39,725 nt of DNA from Gammaproteobacteria bacterium (GCA_020847075.1 JADLCS010000082.1:1-39725); one strand, 5' to 3'; counted from the first letter of the stretch, positions 19,017 to 27,348 are shown. The notes: a model not told the origin generated them from the sequence alone. Program-made: numbers and translations.

Positions 19017-19472
19017 TTATTGTAATCCGTCCGCCCCGCCGCGATCAACCTGTCCGCCCGATTCGTTCAGATATTTCACTTCCCTGGCGGCGGAAGACGC
19101 CTTGAGCCCGCTCTCGTCCAGATGCACCAGGCTGCCGTTCACCTCGGCGCCCATGGCCACCTCGATGCGCTTGTAGTAGACATTGCCGGTGATGCGCGCG
19201 TGCGGGGCGAGCTCGACCGATTCCGAGGCGTAGATGTCGCCGATCACCTGTCCGTCGATCATGATATGGGGCACGCGCACCTCCCCTTCAATGGAGCCCT
19301 TGTCGCTCAGCACCAGGATACTCGAACCGTCGTTGTCCGCCTCGATATTGCCCTTGATCGCGCCGTCGACGTGCAGCCCGCCGCTGAACGCGATGTCGCC
19401 GTGCAACTCGGTGCGCTGCCCGATCAGGGTATCGACCTTGTCGATCCTCTGCTTCTTGGTCCCGTTCCACAT
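19017..19472 (-). CDS. Bactofilin
   Basis: This 151-residue protein has the polymerising beta-helix of bactofilins (DUF583): repeated hydrophobic-glycine strands such as ELHGDIAFSGGLHVDGAIKG, GSIEGEVRVPHIMIDGQVIG and ARITGNVYYKRIEVAMGAEV, with short polar tails at both ends. Bactofilins form filaments at the membrane and often position cell-wall hydrolases. Here an M23 peptidase gene lies 1.7 kb away across anmK and erpA. The ATG at 19472 follows AAGGAG. It sits 19 nt after the DUF6776 gene on the same strand. Confidence 0.93.
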   Translation of the reverse strand: MWNGTKKQRIDKVDTLIGQRTELHGDIAFSGGLHVDGAIKGNIEADNDGSSILVLSDKGSIEGEVRVPHIMIDGQVIGDIYASESVELAPHARITGNVYYKRIEVAMGAEVNGSLVHLDESGLKASSAAREVKYLNESGGQVDRGGADGLQ

Positions 19473-19491
19473 GACCGTCTCCTTTTATCCG

Positions 19492-20217
19492 CTACGAAAA
19501 CAATTCGGTCCAGCTGTAGCTGCGCTCCACCGGCGACTTGGCGCCGTCACGCGGCAGGACCCTGAGCTGCAGACGCAAGGGCACGAATCCCTCCGGCAGG
19601 GTCAGGCTGCCGGCCAGTTCCTGAAAGTGCCTGAACTTGAAAATCAGCGCGGTCTTGTCGCCGCCGAGCAGTTCCTGCTGCGACAGTTCCGCCTGCGTCC
19701 CGTTGCGCAGTCCGTTCAGCGTCATGCGCACCTCTCCCTGGACCAGGCTGGGTGGGGTGACGTACTGCGTCAGCACGAGGCGATAGCGCAACACCGGGGA
19801 CTCTCCCTCCCGCTGCAGCTTGACGCTCTCGATCTGCAGGCCTTTCTCTCCCTCGGAGGCATTGACCAGACGGCGGTAGAACGCCGCCTCCTGTTTCAGC
19901 TCGAGCAGTTCGTCCTGCAGGGCGGCGAGAGTGTGATCGACCTCCTCGTAGGCGTGCCGGTCGATCTCGCGCGCCTGTTCCAGCACCGCGTTCTGCCCGC
20001 TCAGGCGCTTGTTGTCCGCCTCCAGATCCAGGATGCGCGTCGCCAGCGCATCGCGCGCCGCGCGGGCCGCCTGGGAATCGAATCCCGCGCGCGACCGCCC
20101 GTAGTCGAACACGCCCCATCCGCCGGCCAGGAGCACGACGGCCAGCAGGACATACAGCGCCCGCTTGAACAAGGGGTGACGGGCCGGCACGATGACATGT
20201 GTGGTTTTATTCGCCAT
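19492..20217 (-). CDS. DUF6776-type inner membrane coiled-coil protein
   Basis: Predicted 241-residue protein with one N-terminal membrane helix (about residues 17-36, ALYVLLAVVLLAGGWGVF), then a coiled coil (about 45-115, ending ELLELKQEAAFYRRLVN), then a beta-rich C-terminal domain (LRYRLVLTQYV, GEVRMTLNGL, ALIFKFRHFQEL). This is the architecture of the uncharacterised DUF6776 proteins found between argC and erpA in gammaproteobacteria. The YRRLV motif after the coiled coil resembles other bitopic periplasmic proteins. ATG 20217 is chosen; GTG 20220 directly before it is equally possible. No function is known. Confidence 0.82.
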   Translation of the reverse strand: MANKTTHVIVPARHPLFKRALYVLLAVVLLAGGWGVFDYGRSRAGFDSQAARAARDALATRILDLEADNKRLSGQNAVLEQAREIDRHAYEEVDHTLAALQDELLELKQEAAFYRRLVNASEGEKGLQIESVKLQREGESPVLRYRLVLTQYVTPPSLVQGEVRMTLNGLRNGTQAELSQQELLGGDKTALIFKFRHFQELAGSLTLPEGFVPLRLQLRVLPRDGAKSPVERSYSWTELFS

Positions 20218-20283
20218 CACTCATATATGAAACGCGGAGGCGGTGCGGACCGATCCGCCGGCGGGCGTCGCCGCGGCGCCGGG

Positions 20284-21333
20284 TCAGGGCAGCAGCGCGA
20301 TATCCTCGAGTCCCAGCCCTTCCTCGAAGCCATGCATGATGTTGAAATTCTGCAGCGCCTGTCCGGCCGCGCCCTTGACCAGGTTGTCGATCACCGACAG
20401 GATCACCACGGTGCGCTGATTCATCGGCCGGTAGACCGCGATGCGGCACAGATTGACGCCCTTCACGCTGCGCGTCTCGGGCAGCGAACCGGCCGGCATC
20501 ACGTCGACGAAAGGCTCCGCCGAGTAGCGCCGCTCGTACAAGGCCTGCAGATCGACCTCCGCGGCGCCGGAGAGCTCGGCGTACAGCGTCGCGTGGATGC
20601 CCCGGATCATCGGCACCAGATGCGGCACGAAGGTCAGCCCGACCGGGCCGCCCCCGCCGACCGCGGCGAGCCCCTGACGGATCTCCGGCCAGTGCCGGTG
20701 ACCGGCCACGCCGTAGGCCTTGAAGTTGTCCGCCGCCTCTCCGAACAGCATGCCGATCTCGGCCTTGCGGCCGGCGCCGCTGACGCCGGACTTGGTGTCC
20801 GCGATCAGGCGGCCGCGATCGACGAGGCCGGCCTCCAGCAGCGGCAGGAGACCGAGCTGGACCGAGGTCGGATAGCAGCCGGGGTTGGCCACCAGCCGCG
20901 CCCCGCGCAGGGCCGTGCGGTTGATCTCGGGCAGGCCGTACACGGCCTCCGCCAGCAGCTCGGGACAGGCATGCTCCATCCGGTACCAGTGGCGCCATTC
21001 CGCCGGATCCTTGAGTCGGAAATCCGCCGCCAGATCGATGATGCGCACCCCGGCCTCCAGCAGCCCGCGCGCCATGGCCATGGCCGTGCCGTTGGGGGCG
21101 GCGAAGAAGACCGCGTCGCACGCGGCCAGCACCGCCGGCTCCGGCGGGGTGAAGGCGAGACCGACCCGGCCGCGCAGGGCCTGGAACAGGTCGGCGACCG
21201 GGCGACCGGCCTGCTCGCGCGAAGTCACCGCGTGCAGTTCGACCCCGGGATGGCGGGAGAGCAGGCGCAGGAGCTCCACGCCGGTATATCCGGTACCGCC
21301 GACCACGCCCACCTTGAGTTTCGCTTCCGCCAT
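20284..21333 (-). CDS. argC: N-acetyl-gamma-glutamyl-phosphate reductase
   Basis: This 349-residue NADPH-dependent enzyme catalyses the third step of arginine biosynthesis. The N-terminal [17 protein letters not shown] binds NADP, and the catalytic Cys153 lies in [36 protein letters not shown] and the [17 protein letters not shown] ending are family signatures. The ATG at 21333 follows GGGAGCGACG. It is the first gene of the argC-DUF6776-bactofilin-erpA run. The cytochrome frame ends 72 nt upstream on the same strand. Confidence 0.96.
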   Translation of the reverse strand: MAEAKLKVGVVGGTGYTGVELLRLLSRHPGVELHAVTSREQAGRPVADLFQALRGRVGLAFTPPEPAVLAACDAVFFAAPNGTAMAMARGLLEAGVRIIDLAADFRLKDPAEWRHWYRMEHACPELLAEAVYGLPEINRTALRGARLVANPGCYPTSVQLGLLPLLEAGLVDRGRLIADTKSGVSGAGRKAEIGMLFGEAADNFKAYGVAGHRHWPEIRQGLAAVGGGGPVGLTFVPHLVPMIRGIHATLYAELSGAAEVDLQALYERRYSAEPFVDVMPAGSLPETRSVKGVNLCRIAVYRPMNQRTVVILSVIDNLVKGAAGQALQNFNIMHGFEEGLGLEDIALLP

Positions 21334-21405
21334 CGTCGCTCCCGCCCCTGGCCGTGCCCCGGCCCGGTCGGCTCAATATAACAGATATGCCGCGCCGGGC
21401 ACGGA

Positions 21406-22329
21406 TCAATCCTTGCCCTCCGGCGCCGTCCCGGCGGCGCGCCGGACGAAGGCCGCCTCCACGTAGGACGCCACCGCGGCGATCTCCGTTTCGTCGAGCA
21501 CCGTGCCCCAGGCCGGCATCGTGCTGTCGGGCACGCCCCGCGCGATGACCTCGCGCAGGCGTTCCGGCGTCAGCGCCGCCACGGAGGCGGAATTCAGATC
21601 GCGCGGACGCGGCTCCAGAAAGGCACCGATCCAGTTGCGCCCGCTGCCGTCGGGCGCGTGGCAGAAGGCGCAGTTGCGCTGGAAGATCTCCTCGCCGCGC
21701 CGTTGCTGCGGCGTCGCGTCGGGCAGCCGCGGGGCGACTTCATGCCGCGCCGACAGGGACGCGGACGACACCGTATCGGCGTCCTTTCCGTCGCGGTGCG
21801 AATACGCGCCGCGCGGATAGGACACCGTCCTGCGATCCCACAGGGTGCGGTCGTCGAGCAGGCGCGCGCGGTCGTGACAGACGACGCAGGAGGACAGAAA
21901 CAGTTGCTTGCCCCGGCGCTGCGCCGGCGTCAGACGCTCATCCGTCGTATCCAGCGGGAGTTCGCCCAGGGCGAAGGGGAAGGCGTCGGCATAGCGCCGG
22001 TGATCCGGCCAGCCGTTCTCCGCGGTGTGATAGCGGGTATTCTCCCGCCGCGTCTCGACGAAGGTGGCGAGGATGAAATCCACCACCGCCCCGATCTCGT
22101 CCCGGCTCAGGGTCCCGGCGAATCCCATCATGGCGCTCCCCGGACGGCCGGCGGTGACCGCGCGGATCATGTCGTCCCGGCTCAGCTCGCCGGGCCCGAG
22201 CGCGGTGAAATCGCGCGGCGGGGGCGCGAGGAAACGGCTCGCCACCGTATTGGCGTCGCCGCCGTACCCGTGACAGAAATAGCAGTGGTTGTTATAGACG
22301 TCCCGCCCCGTACGGGTACGACCGGTCAA
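21406..22329 (-). CDS. Trihaem cytochrome c frame, probably the C-terminal half of a hexahaem protein (frameshift at A9)
   Basis: This frame carries three class I-like cytochrome domains with CYFCH, CVVCH and CAFCH (residues 16-20, 148-152 and 220-224 if counted from TTG 22329). The first repeats the GRPGSAMM and APPPRDFT motifs of the preceding reading frame; the last has DSTMPAW. There is no signal peptide and no ATG or GTG before the first haem motif. The only possible start is a TTG overlapping the previous stop (TTGA). A c-type cytochrome without export could not be matured by CcmF/H, so the frame most likely forms one polypeptide of about 652 residues with the preceding frame through a -1 shift. 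Independent TTG initiation, a real mutation or a sequencing indel are alternatives. Confidence 0.8.
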   Translation of the reverse strand: MTGRTRTGRDVYNNHCYFCHGYGGDANTVASRFLAPPPRDFTALGPGELSRDDMIRAVTAGRPGSAMMGFAGTLSRDEIGAVVDFILATFVETRRENTRYHTAENGWPDHRRYADAFPFALGELPLDTTDERLTPAQRRGKQLFLSSCVVCHDRARLLDDRTLWDRRTVSYPRGAYSHRDGKDADTVSSASLSARHEVAPRLPDATPQQRRGEEIFQRNCAFCHAPDGSGRNWIGAFLEPRPRDLNSASVAALTPERLREVIARGVPDSTMPAWGTVLDETEIAAVASYVEAAFVRRAAGTAPEGKD

Positions 22330-23363
22330 TTCACGGCTTTTTTTTTCTGTGTCTCCGGGGCGGGCGCGATGAAGGCGGTGAAGACGAACTCGGCGACGTC
22401 CGCGATCTCCTGATCGCTCAGCACGCTGGACCAGGCCGGCATGACCGTGCCGCGCTTGCCGCCGGAGATCGCCGCGAACAGGGCCGGCCGGTTCAGCGCG
22501 CGGCGCGATTCCGGCGCGAGGAAGTTGCGCGGCGGCGGCTGGATGAACGAGGCCCGCGGCCCCCGGCCGTCGCCCTGCTCGCCGTGGCAGACATAGCAAT
22601 TGCCGAGATAGAACCGACGCCCCTGATCGGCATCGCCGCGCAGGCCGTGCGGCAACGCCGCGGACATGTCCGCGGCGGGACCCGTGGGCGCGGGCGTCGC
22701 GGCCGGCGCCGGCGCGGCGGGGCCGGCCGTCCCCGTCATGAAGGTCGCGCGCACGTAATCGACCACCGTCTCGATCTCCGCCGCGCTCAGCTCCCGGCTG
22801 AAGGGCATCATGGCGGTGCCGGGTCGCCCGTGGGTCACCGCGAGCAGCATGCGCTCGCGCGTGAGCTCGCGGCCGGCATCCGCCGCGGTGAAGTCGCGCG
22901 GCGGCGGATTGAGGCTGTTGCGCGCCCAGGTGGCCCCGTTCCCGCGATCGCCATGGCAGGCGGCGCAGTGACGCTTGTACAAGGGCTGACCGGAGGCCGG
23001 CTGCGGCGCGGCCGGCGGATGCATGAAGCTGGCGCGAATGTAATCGACGACGGCGGCGATCCCGTCCTCGCCGAGGCGGTCGCCCCAGCCGACCATGGCG
23101 GTACCCGGACGGCCGTACGTCACCGACAGGATCATGCGCTCCCGGCTCAGTTCCTGCCATGCCTCGGCGGTGGTGAAGTCGCGCGGCGGCGGATCCAGGC
23201 CGAACTGGGCGCGACTCTTCCCGTCGCCATGCTCGCCGTGGCAGGCGGCGCAATGGTGCTGATAGAGGCGCTGCGACTCCACGGCCGGGGCCGCGACGGC
23301 GAGCAGGGGCAGGCAGGCGGCGATCACGCCGGCGCAGCGCGCGAGACTGGAAGGCAACGACAT
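22326..23363 (-). CDS. Trihaem cytochrome c frame with signal peptide, probably the N-terminal half of a hexahaem protein
   Basis: Predicted 345 residues with a Sec signal peptide (about 1-25, ending AVAAPA). Three class I-like domains follow with CAACH (38-42), CAACH (133-137) and CYVCH (256-260). Each domain has a repeated layout: CxxCHG, PPPRDFT or PPPRNF, then a distal Met in GRPGTAMVG, GRPGTAMMP and KRGTVMPAW. An Ala/Pro linker separates domains 2 and 3. The frame stops at 22326, just after AAA AAA AAA GCC GTG AAT; the next haem domains continue in the -1 frame. It should be periplasmic or exported. It is divergent from the pentahaem gene at 23482. Its function is probably electron transfer, with no catalytic signature seen. 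Confidence 0.9.
   Translation of the reverse strand: MSLPSSLARCAGVIAACLPLLAVAAPAVESQRLYQHHCAACHGEHGDGKSRAQFGLDPPPRDFTTAEAWQELSRERMILSVTYGRPGTAMVGWGDRLGEDGIAAVVDYIRASFMHPPAAPQPASGQPLYKRHCAACHGDRGNGATWARNSLNPPPRDFTAADAGRELTRERMLLAVTHGRPGTAMMPFSRELSAAEIETVVDYVRATFMTGTAGPAAPAPAATPAPTGPAADMSAALPHGLRGDADQGRRFYLGNCYVCHGEQGDGRGPRASFIQPPPRNFLAPESRRALNRPALFAAISGGKRGTVMPAWSSVLSDQEIADVAEFVFTAFIAPAPETQKKKAVN
22338..22346 (-). other. A9 slippery run at the junction of the two cytochrome frames
   Basis: On the coding strand this is nine consecutive A, read as three Lys codons in the upstream frame. A -1 shift anywhere in the run leads to AGC CGT GAA TTG ACC and on into three further haem domains. Such runs support A AAA AAA ribosomal slippage and RNA-polymerase slippage. 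They are also mutation and sequencing hot spots. The zero-frame stop is 10 nt further on. Confidence 0.7.
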
Positions 23364-23397
23364 GGGTGACAGGCGATTCCGGCGATGGGACGGCGTC

Positions 23398-23428
23398 CTG
23401 ACAATGATAGCCCCATTTGCATTATAAT
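23398..23428 (+). promoter_or_regulatory. Candidate sigma-70-like promoter in the divergent cytochrome gap
   Basis: CTGACA (23398-23403) and a perfect TATAAT (23423-23428) are 19 nt apart, slightly long, 54 nt before the pentahaem start. The -10 sits in the palindrome ATTATAAT, so it could also serve the minus strand. It is the only AT-rich spot in the gap. Confidence 0.45.
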
Positions 23429-23481
23429 GTCAGCCATCGCGGCCGACGCGTTCCCCTGACAGGCATCCGAGGAAAATAACA

Positions 23482-24231
23482 ATGAGACGGATCATCGGCA
23501 GCCCCATCCTGCGAGCGGTCCTGCTGCTGGGGAGCGCGCTGTGGGCCCTGTCCGCCATGGGCGGCACCATCCTCGGAAGTAAACACGATTTCACCGGTCT
23601 CAACAAACGCGCGGGCGTGCAGGCGATGTCGAGCCTCGCCTTCTCGGACTACGGCTCGCCCTGCGTCTACTGTCACGTCCCGCCGGAACAGCAGGGGGGA
23701 GACAGCGAGGCGACGGGCGGGATCGCGGGCTGGAACCGGTTCACGCCGGCGACCGGCGCCTACACCCTCTACGACAGCCGCACCCTCGACAACAAGGTGC
23801 GTACGCCGAGCCCGATCAGCCTGCTCTGCCTGTCCTGCCACGACGGGACCATGGCGGTCGACATGACGGTGTTCAAACCGAACGGTTTCCGCAGCAGCGA
23901 GGAGGCCGCGCTGCACCTGCGCATCAACAAGGCGGACGATCTGTGGAGCTGCGGCAAATGCCACAACGGCAAGGTCGCGCACAACATCGCCATCAAACAT
24001 CTCGACACCGATCTCAGCAACGACCATCCGATCTCGATGACCTACGCCGGGCTGAACCACAAGGACGCCGACTTCCGCCTGCCGGACGGCCCCTACGGCT
24101 TCGACAATGGCGTCAAACTCTATGACAATCGCGTCGAGTGCGCCACCTGCCACAACGTGCACGACCCGGATATCACCCTCCTGCTGCGCGACCGCTCCGA
24201 CCGGCTGTGCGAGACCTGCCATATCAAGTGA
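23482..24231 (+). CDS. Pentahaem c-type cytochrome, doubled-CXXCH family
   Basis: Predicted 249-residue exported protein with a signal peptide (about 1-28, hydrophobic AVLLLGSALWALSAM). Five CXXCH motifs are present at 61-65, 116-120, 157-161, 220-224 and 243-247. Spare histidines for bis-His ligation include SKHDFTG near the mature N-terminus, KVAHN, IKHL, SNDHPIS, LNHKD and NVHDP. The SNDHPIS and CATCHNVHDP patterns and the closely spaced last pair are typical of doubled-CXXCH/cytochrome c3-like proteins. GAGGAAAATAACA precedes the ATG. It is followed by an NHL lipoprotein gene on the same strand and is divergent from the split hexahaem gene. The partner and substrate are unknown. Confidence 0.93.
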   Translation: MRRIIGSPILRAVLLLGSALWALSAMGGTILGSKHDFTGLNKRAGVQAMSSLAFSDYGSPCVYCHVPPEQQGGDSEATGGIAGWNRFTPATGAYTLYDSRTLDNKVRTPSPISLLCLSCHDGTMAVDMTVFKPNGFRSSEEAALHLRINKADDLWSCGKCHNGKVAHNIAIKHLDTDLSNDHPISMTYAGLNHKDADFRLPDGPYGFDNGVKLYDNRVECATCHNVHDPDITLLLRDRSDRLCETCHIK

Positions 24232-24233
24232 TG

Positions 24234-24254
24234 GTGAGGAGTGAGGAGTGAGGG
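24234..24254 (+). repeat. Tandem heptamer GTGAGGA x3
   Basis: Three contiguous copies (GTGAGGA, GTGAGGA, GTGAGGG) start 3 nt after the pentahaem stop. They are the near-reverse complement of the GCCTCAC copies at 24306-24333. In the mRNA the two arrays could pair over about 20 bp with one mismatch per unit. That hairpin would enclose the NHL start codon. Confidence 0.8.
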
Positions 24255-24280
24255 GTAATCTGATTCCGGGCCGGCGCACG

Positions 24281-25375
24281 ATGTTCGTCAACGCGGCGCT
24301 TGCGCGCCTCACGCCTCACGCCTCACGCCTCACCCTTGCCATCGTCATCGGCCTGCTCGTCGGCTGCGCCAGCGCGCCGGAGCCCCGGGACGAGTTCGTG
24401 CCGCCGGTCTATCCGCCGCCGCCGGCGGAGCCGCGTTTCGTCTACGAACGCACCCTGCTCTATAACGAGGACGTCGAGGAGGTCACTTCCGGCATGCGCC
24501 TCAAGCGCTTCGCCCTGGGCGAGGCGCGCAAGCTGATGGGGCTGGTCAAACCGTTCGACGTCGCGGCGCACGCGGGTCGCGTGTACGTCAGCGACACGGT
24601 GCAGCGCACGGTCATGGTGTTCGATATCCCGGGCAAACGCTTCTTCCAGATCGGCGCCGAAAAACCCGGCCGTCTGTCCAAACCGATGGGCATCGCCATC
24701 GCCGCCGACGGCACGCTCTACGTCGCCGACATCAGCGAACGCCGCGTCATGGTCTACGACGCCGACGGCGGCTTCCTGCGCGCCATCGGCGACCGGGAAC
24801 TGCTGCAGCGCCCGTCCGACGTCGCGCTCACCCCCGACGGCGCGCGTCTCTACGTGGTGGATACCGGGGGCGTGGACTCGGCGGAGCATACCGTACACGT
24901 CTTCGATACCCGCAGCGGCGCGGCGGTGGGCCGGATCGGCGCGCGCGGCGCGGGAGACGGCGAATTCAACCTGCCGCTGCAGGCGGCCGTCGCACCGGAC
25001 GGCACCCTCTACGTGGTCGACAGCGGCAATTTCCGTATCGAGGCCTTCGACGGCGACGGCCGCTACCGCTTCAGCTTCGGTTCGGTGGGACGCTTCCCCG
25101 GGCAGTTCGCCCGCCCCAAGGGCATCGCGATCGACGCCGCCGGCAACCTCTATGTGGTCGATACGGCCTTCGGCAACATCCAGATCTTCGACCCCGCGGG
25201 ACAGTTGCTGATGTTCATCGGCGAGCGCGGGCAATCCGGGGCCCCCGGCAAGTACATGCTGCCGGCGGGGATCGACGTGGACAGCGACGGGCGCATCTAC
25301 GTCGTCGACCAGTTCTTCCGCAAGGTCGACATCTACCGCCCGCTCACCCCGGGGCAGCACGCGGCGACGCCCTGA
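24281..25375 (+). CDS. Six-bladed NHL/beta-propeller lipoprotein
   Basis: Predicted 364-residue lipoprotein. The signal peptide runs to C29 with a lipobox-like LLVGC, followed by Pro-rich PVYPPPPAEP. Six propeller blades with the NHL pattern follow, for example AIAADGTLYVADISERRVMVYD, given here as separate motifs ADGTLYVAD and RVMVYD, then PDGTLYVVDSGNFRIEAFD-like repeats and DGRIYVVDQFFRKVDIY. The ATG at 24281 is chosen; a GTG at 24248 lies inside the heptamer array. No clear Shine-Dalgarno precedes the ATG. Four GCCTCAC repeats encode part of the signal peptide. Its place 49 nt after a pentahaem gene suggests it acts with that cytochrome at the outer membrane or periplasm; this is inference. 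Confidence 0.87.
   Translation: MFVNAALARLTPHASRLTLAIVIGLLVGCASAPEPRDEFVPPVYPPPPAEPRFVYERTLLYNEDVEEVTSGMRLKRFALGEARKLMGLVKPFDVAAHAGRVYVSDTVQRTVMVFDIPGKRFFQIGAEKPGRLSKPMGIAIAADGTLYVADISERRVMVYDADGGFLRAIGDRELLQRPSDVALTPDGARLYVVDTGGVDSAEHTVHVFDTRSGAAVGRIGARGAGDGEFNLPLQAAVAPDGTLYVVDSGNFRIEAFDGDGRYRFSFGSVGRFPGQFARPKGIAIDAAGNLYVVDTAFGNIQIFDPAGQLLMFIGERGQSGAPGKYMLPAGIDVDSDGRIYVVDQFFRKVDIYRPLTPGQHAATP
24306..24333 (+). repeat. Tandem heptamer GCCTCAC x4 inside the NHL lipoprotein signal sequence
   Basis: Four perfect contiguous copies lie within codons 9-18 of the lipoprotein gene and encode RLTPHASRLT. The unit length of 7 is not divisible by 3, so gain or loss of one unit would shift the frame and abolish the protein. 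The array is nearly complementary to the one at 24234-24254. Confidence 0.85.
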
Positions 25376-25412
25376 GAAACCGGGGACAACCGGCGCGCGG
25401 CGCGGCCGGCGC

Positions 25413-27317
25413 TCAGGCCGCGCCGGCTGCGGGATACCAGCCGGAATCCCGCAGCCAGGCGCGCAGATCGTCCGCCTCCCGCGGCCGGCTGATGTAGAAG
25501 CCCTGCACCGAGTCGCAGCGCATGCCGGCGAGCAGCTCGTAGGTGGCGCGATCCTCCACGCCCTCGGCCACCACGCGCAGGCCGATGTTGTGCGCCAGAT
25601 CGATGATCGAGCGGACGATCACCGCGTCGTCGTTGTCGAACCTCATCGCGGACACGAACGATTTGTCGATCTTCACCTCGTCCACCGGCAGCCGCTTCAG
25701 ATAGGCCAGCGACGAGTAGCCGGTGCCGAAGTCATCGATGGAGATGTGAACGCCCTGCGCGCTCAGCCGGTTCAGCACCTCGAGGGCGTGCGCGGAACCG
25801 GGCATGATCGCCGTCTCGGTGATCTCCAGCCTGAGCGGCAGCGGCCGCCCCGCCTCGCCGACGAGCCCCTGGATGGTCTCCGGCAGGCCGCCGTCATGCA
25901 GATTGTGCGCCGAAAGATTGACCGCGACGCGCAGCTCCAGGCCGTGGGTCGCCCAGGCGCGGCAGTGTCGCGCCGCCGTCCGCAGCACCCACAGCGTCAG
26001 CGGCCGGATCAGGCCGGTGCGTTCGGCGAGCGGGATGAATTCGTCCGGGCCGAGGACGCCGCGGGAGGGATGGCTCCAGCGCACCAGCGCCTCGACCCCG
26101 GTCACCCGGCCGCTCTGCAGGTCGACCACCGGCTGGTAGCACAGCTTCAACTGCTCGCCCTCCAGCGCGGCGTGCAGCTCGGATTTGAGGGCGAGATGGC
26201 GCAGGCCGTGCCGGTCCTGCCCGGGCTCGTACAGGGCGTGACCGCGGTGTTCGCGCTTGGCCGCGTACATCGCCACGTCGGCGTGGCGCATCAGGGTGCT
26301 GGAATCCTCGCCGTGCTCGGGAAACATCGCGATGCCGAGGCTCGCCCCGAGCACGAAGCTGTTTCCCTCCAGCTCGAACGGCCGCTCGATCGCGCGCGCG
26401 ACCTTGTCGGCGATGCGCCCGGCGTCGGCGGCATCGGTGGCCGGCAGCAGCAGGGCGAATTCATCGCCGCCGAGCCGGGCCACAGTATCCGAGCTGCGCA
26501 TCGCCGCGCCCATGCGGCGCGCGGTCTCCTGCAGGAGGAGATCTCCGCAGGGATGGCCCAGGGTATCGTTGATCTCCTTGAAGTGATCCAGATCGGCGAT
26601 CATCAGCGCCAGCGGCCGGTGGTTACGGCGCGCCCCGCGGATGGCATGCTCGACGCGGTCCAGCAGCAGCGCGCGATTCGGCAGACCGGTGAGGGCGTCG
26701 TGCAGGGCCTGATGGCGCAGCGCGGCGAGCTGTGTGCGGCGCTGCGTGATGTCGCGCAGGATGACGACGTAATGCCGCCGGCCGCGGACCTCCATGCGGC
26801 TCACGGTCAACTCGAGCGGGAACAGCGCCCCGCTCTTGTGGCGCCCGCTCGCCTCGCGCAGATCCCCCTCCGCGCCGGCCAGGTGCGCGGGCAGATCCCC
26901 CGCGTCCGCGCCCGCGTTGAGCGGCGGCGGCAACAGCTCGGCGACGGGCCGGCCGCGCAGTTCCTCCGCGCCGAAACCGAACAGCCGCTCGGCGGCGGGA
27001 TTGGAGGACTCGACCGCGCCGCGCTCGTCCACGTCGAGGACGGCGTCGACGATATGATCGAGCACGGCGCGGAGCCGGGGCTCGGACGCCGCATCCTCCC
27101 GCCCCGCGCGTTCCGGCGGGCGCGCGCCGCCGGACCGCGCGAGACGCCACAGACCGAAGACGGCGATACCGGCCAGCGCCGGCGTCAACCACCACAGCCA
27201 TGTCGCGTCGACGCGCGGCACCTGTGCGAACAGCCGCTCGGCCGCGACGCCTCCCGCGACCGATCCCAGCGCGATGCCCGCGATCGAGGCCGCCGCGCGG
27301 GAACCCGGGGGCTTCAT
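25413..27317 (-). CDS. Membrane PAS-GGDEF-EAL cyclic-di-GMP protein
   Basis: Predicted 634-residue inner membrane protein. Two N-terminal helices (about 7-26 and 40-60) flank a very short periplasmic loop. A PAS domain (about 80-195) follows, then GGDEF (about 200-365) and EAL (about 375-625). The diguanylate cyclase motif GGDEF (283-287) is intact, with an RxxD inhibitory site RSSD (274-277). The EAL domain has EALVRW (409-414), DDFGTGYSSL and KIDKSFV, so both activities are plausible. The ATG at 27317 is chosen; the frame extends to 27434 without family similarity. It lies 31 nt after a propeller gene, so input may come from those periplasmic propellers, though its own periplasmic part is too small to sense alone. 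Confidence 0.93.
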   Translation of the reverse strand: MKPPGSRAAASIAGIALGSVAGGVAAERLFAQVPRVDATWLWWLTPALAGIAVFGLWRLARSGGARPPERAGREDAASEPRLRAVLDHIVDAVLDVDERGAVESSNPAAERLFGFGAEELRGRPVAELLPPPLNAGADAGDLPAHLAGAEGDLREASGRHKSGALFPLELTVSRMEVRGRRHYVVILRDITQRRTQLAALRHQALHDALTGLPNRALLLDRVEHAIRGARRNHRPLALMIADLDHFKEINDTLGHPCGDLLLQETARRMGAAMRSSDTVARLGGDEFALLLPATDAADAGRIADKVARAIERPFELEGNSFVLGASLGIAMFPEHGEDSSTLMRHADVAMYAAKREHRGHALYEPGQDRHGLRHLALKSELHAALEGEQLKLCYQPVVDLQSGRVTGVEALVRWSHPSRGVLGPDEFIPLAERTGLIRPLTLWVLRTAARHCRAWATHGLELRVAVNLSAHNLHDGGLPETIQGLVGEAGRPLPLRLEITETAIMPGSAHALEVLNRLSAQGVHISIDDFGTGYSSLAYLKRLPVDEVKIDKSFVSAMRFDNDDAVIVRSIIDLAHNIGLRVVAEGVEDRATYELLAGMRCDSVQGFYISRPREADDLRAWLRDSGWYPAAGAA

Positions 27318-27348
27318 GTCATGGAGGCCGGCGGGACGCGGGCGGGGA

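Noticed and set aside
19234-21381. Long plus-strand open frame of 715 codons
   Set aside because: It is antisense to argC, DUF6776 and the bactofilin gene, which have clear family motifs; its composition (His, Gln and Arg-rich) is typical of a high-GC antisense frame.
24234-24333. CRISPR-like array
   Set aside because: The repeat unit is 7 nt with no spacers, and one array is in coding sequence; it is a simple tandem repeat.
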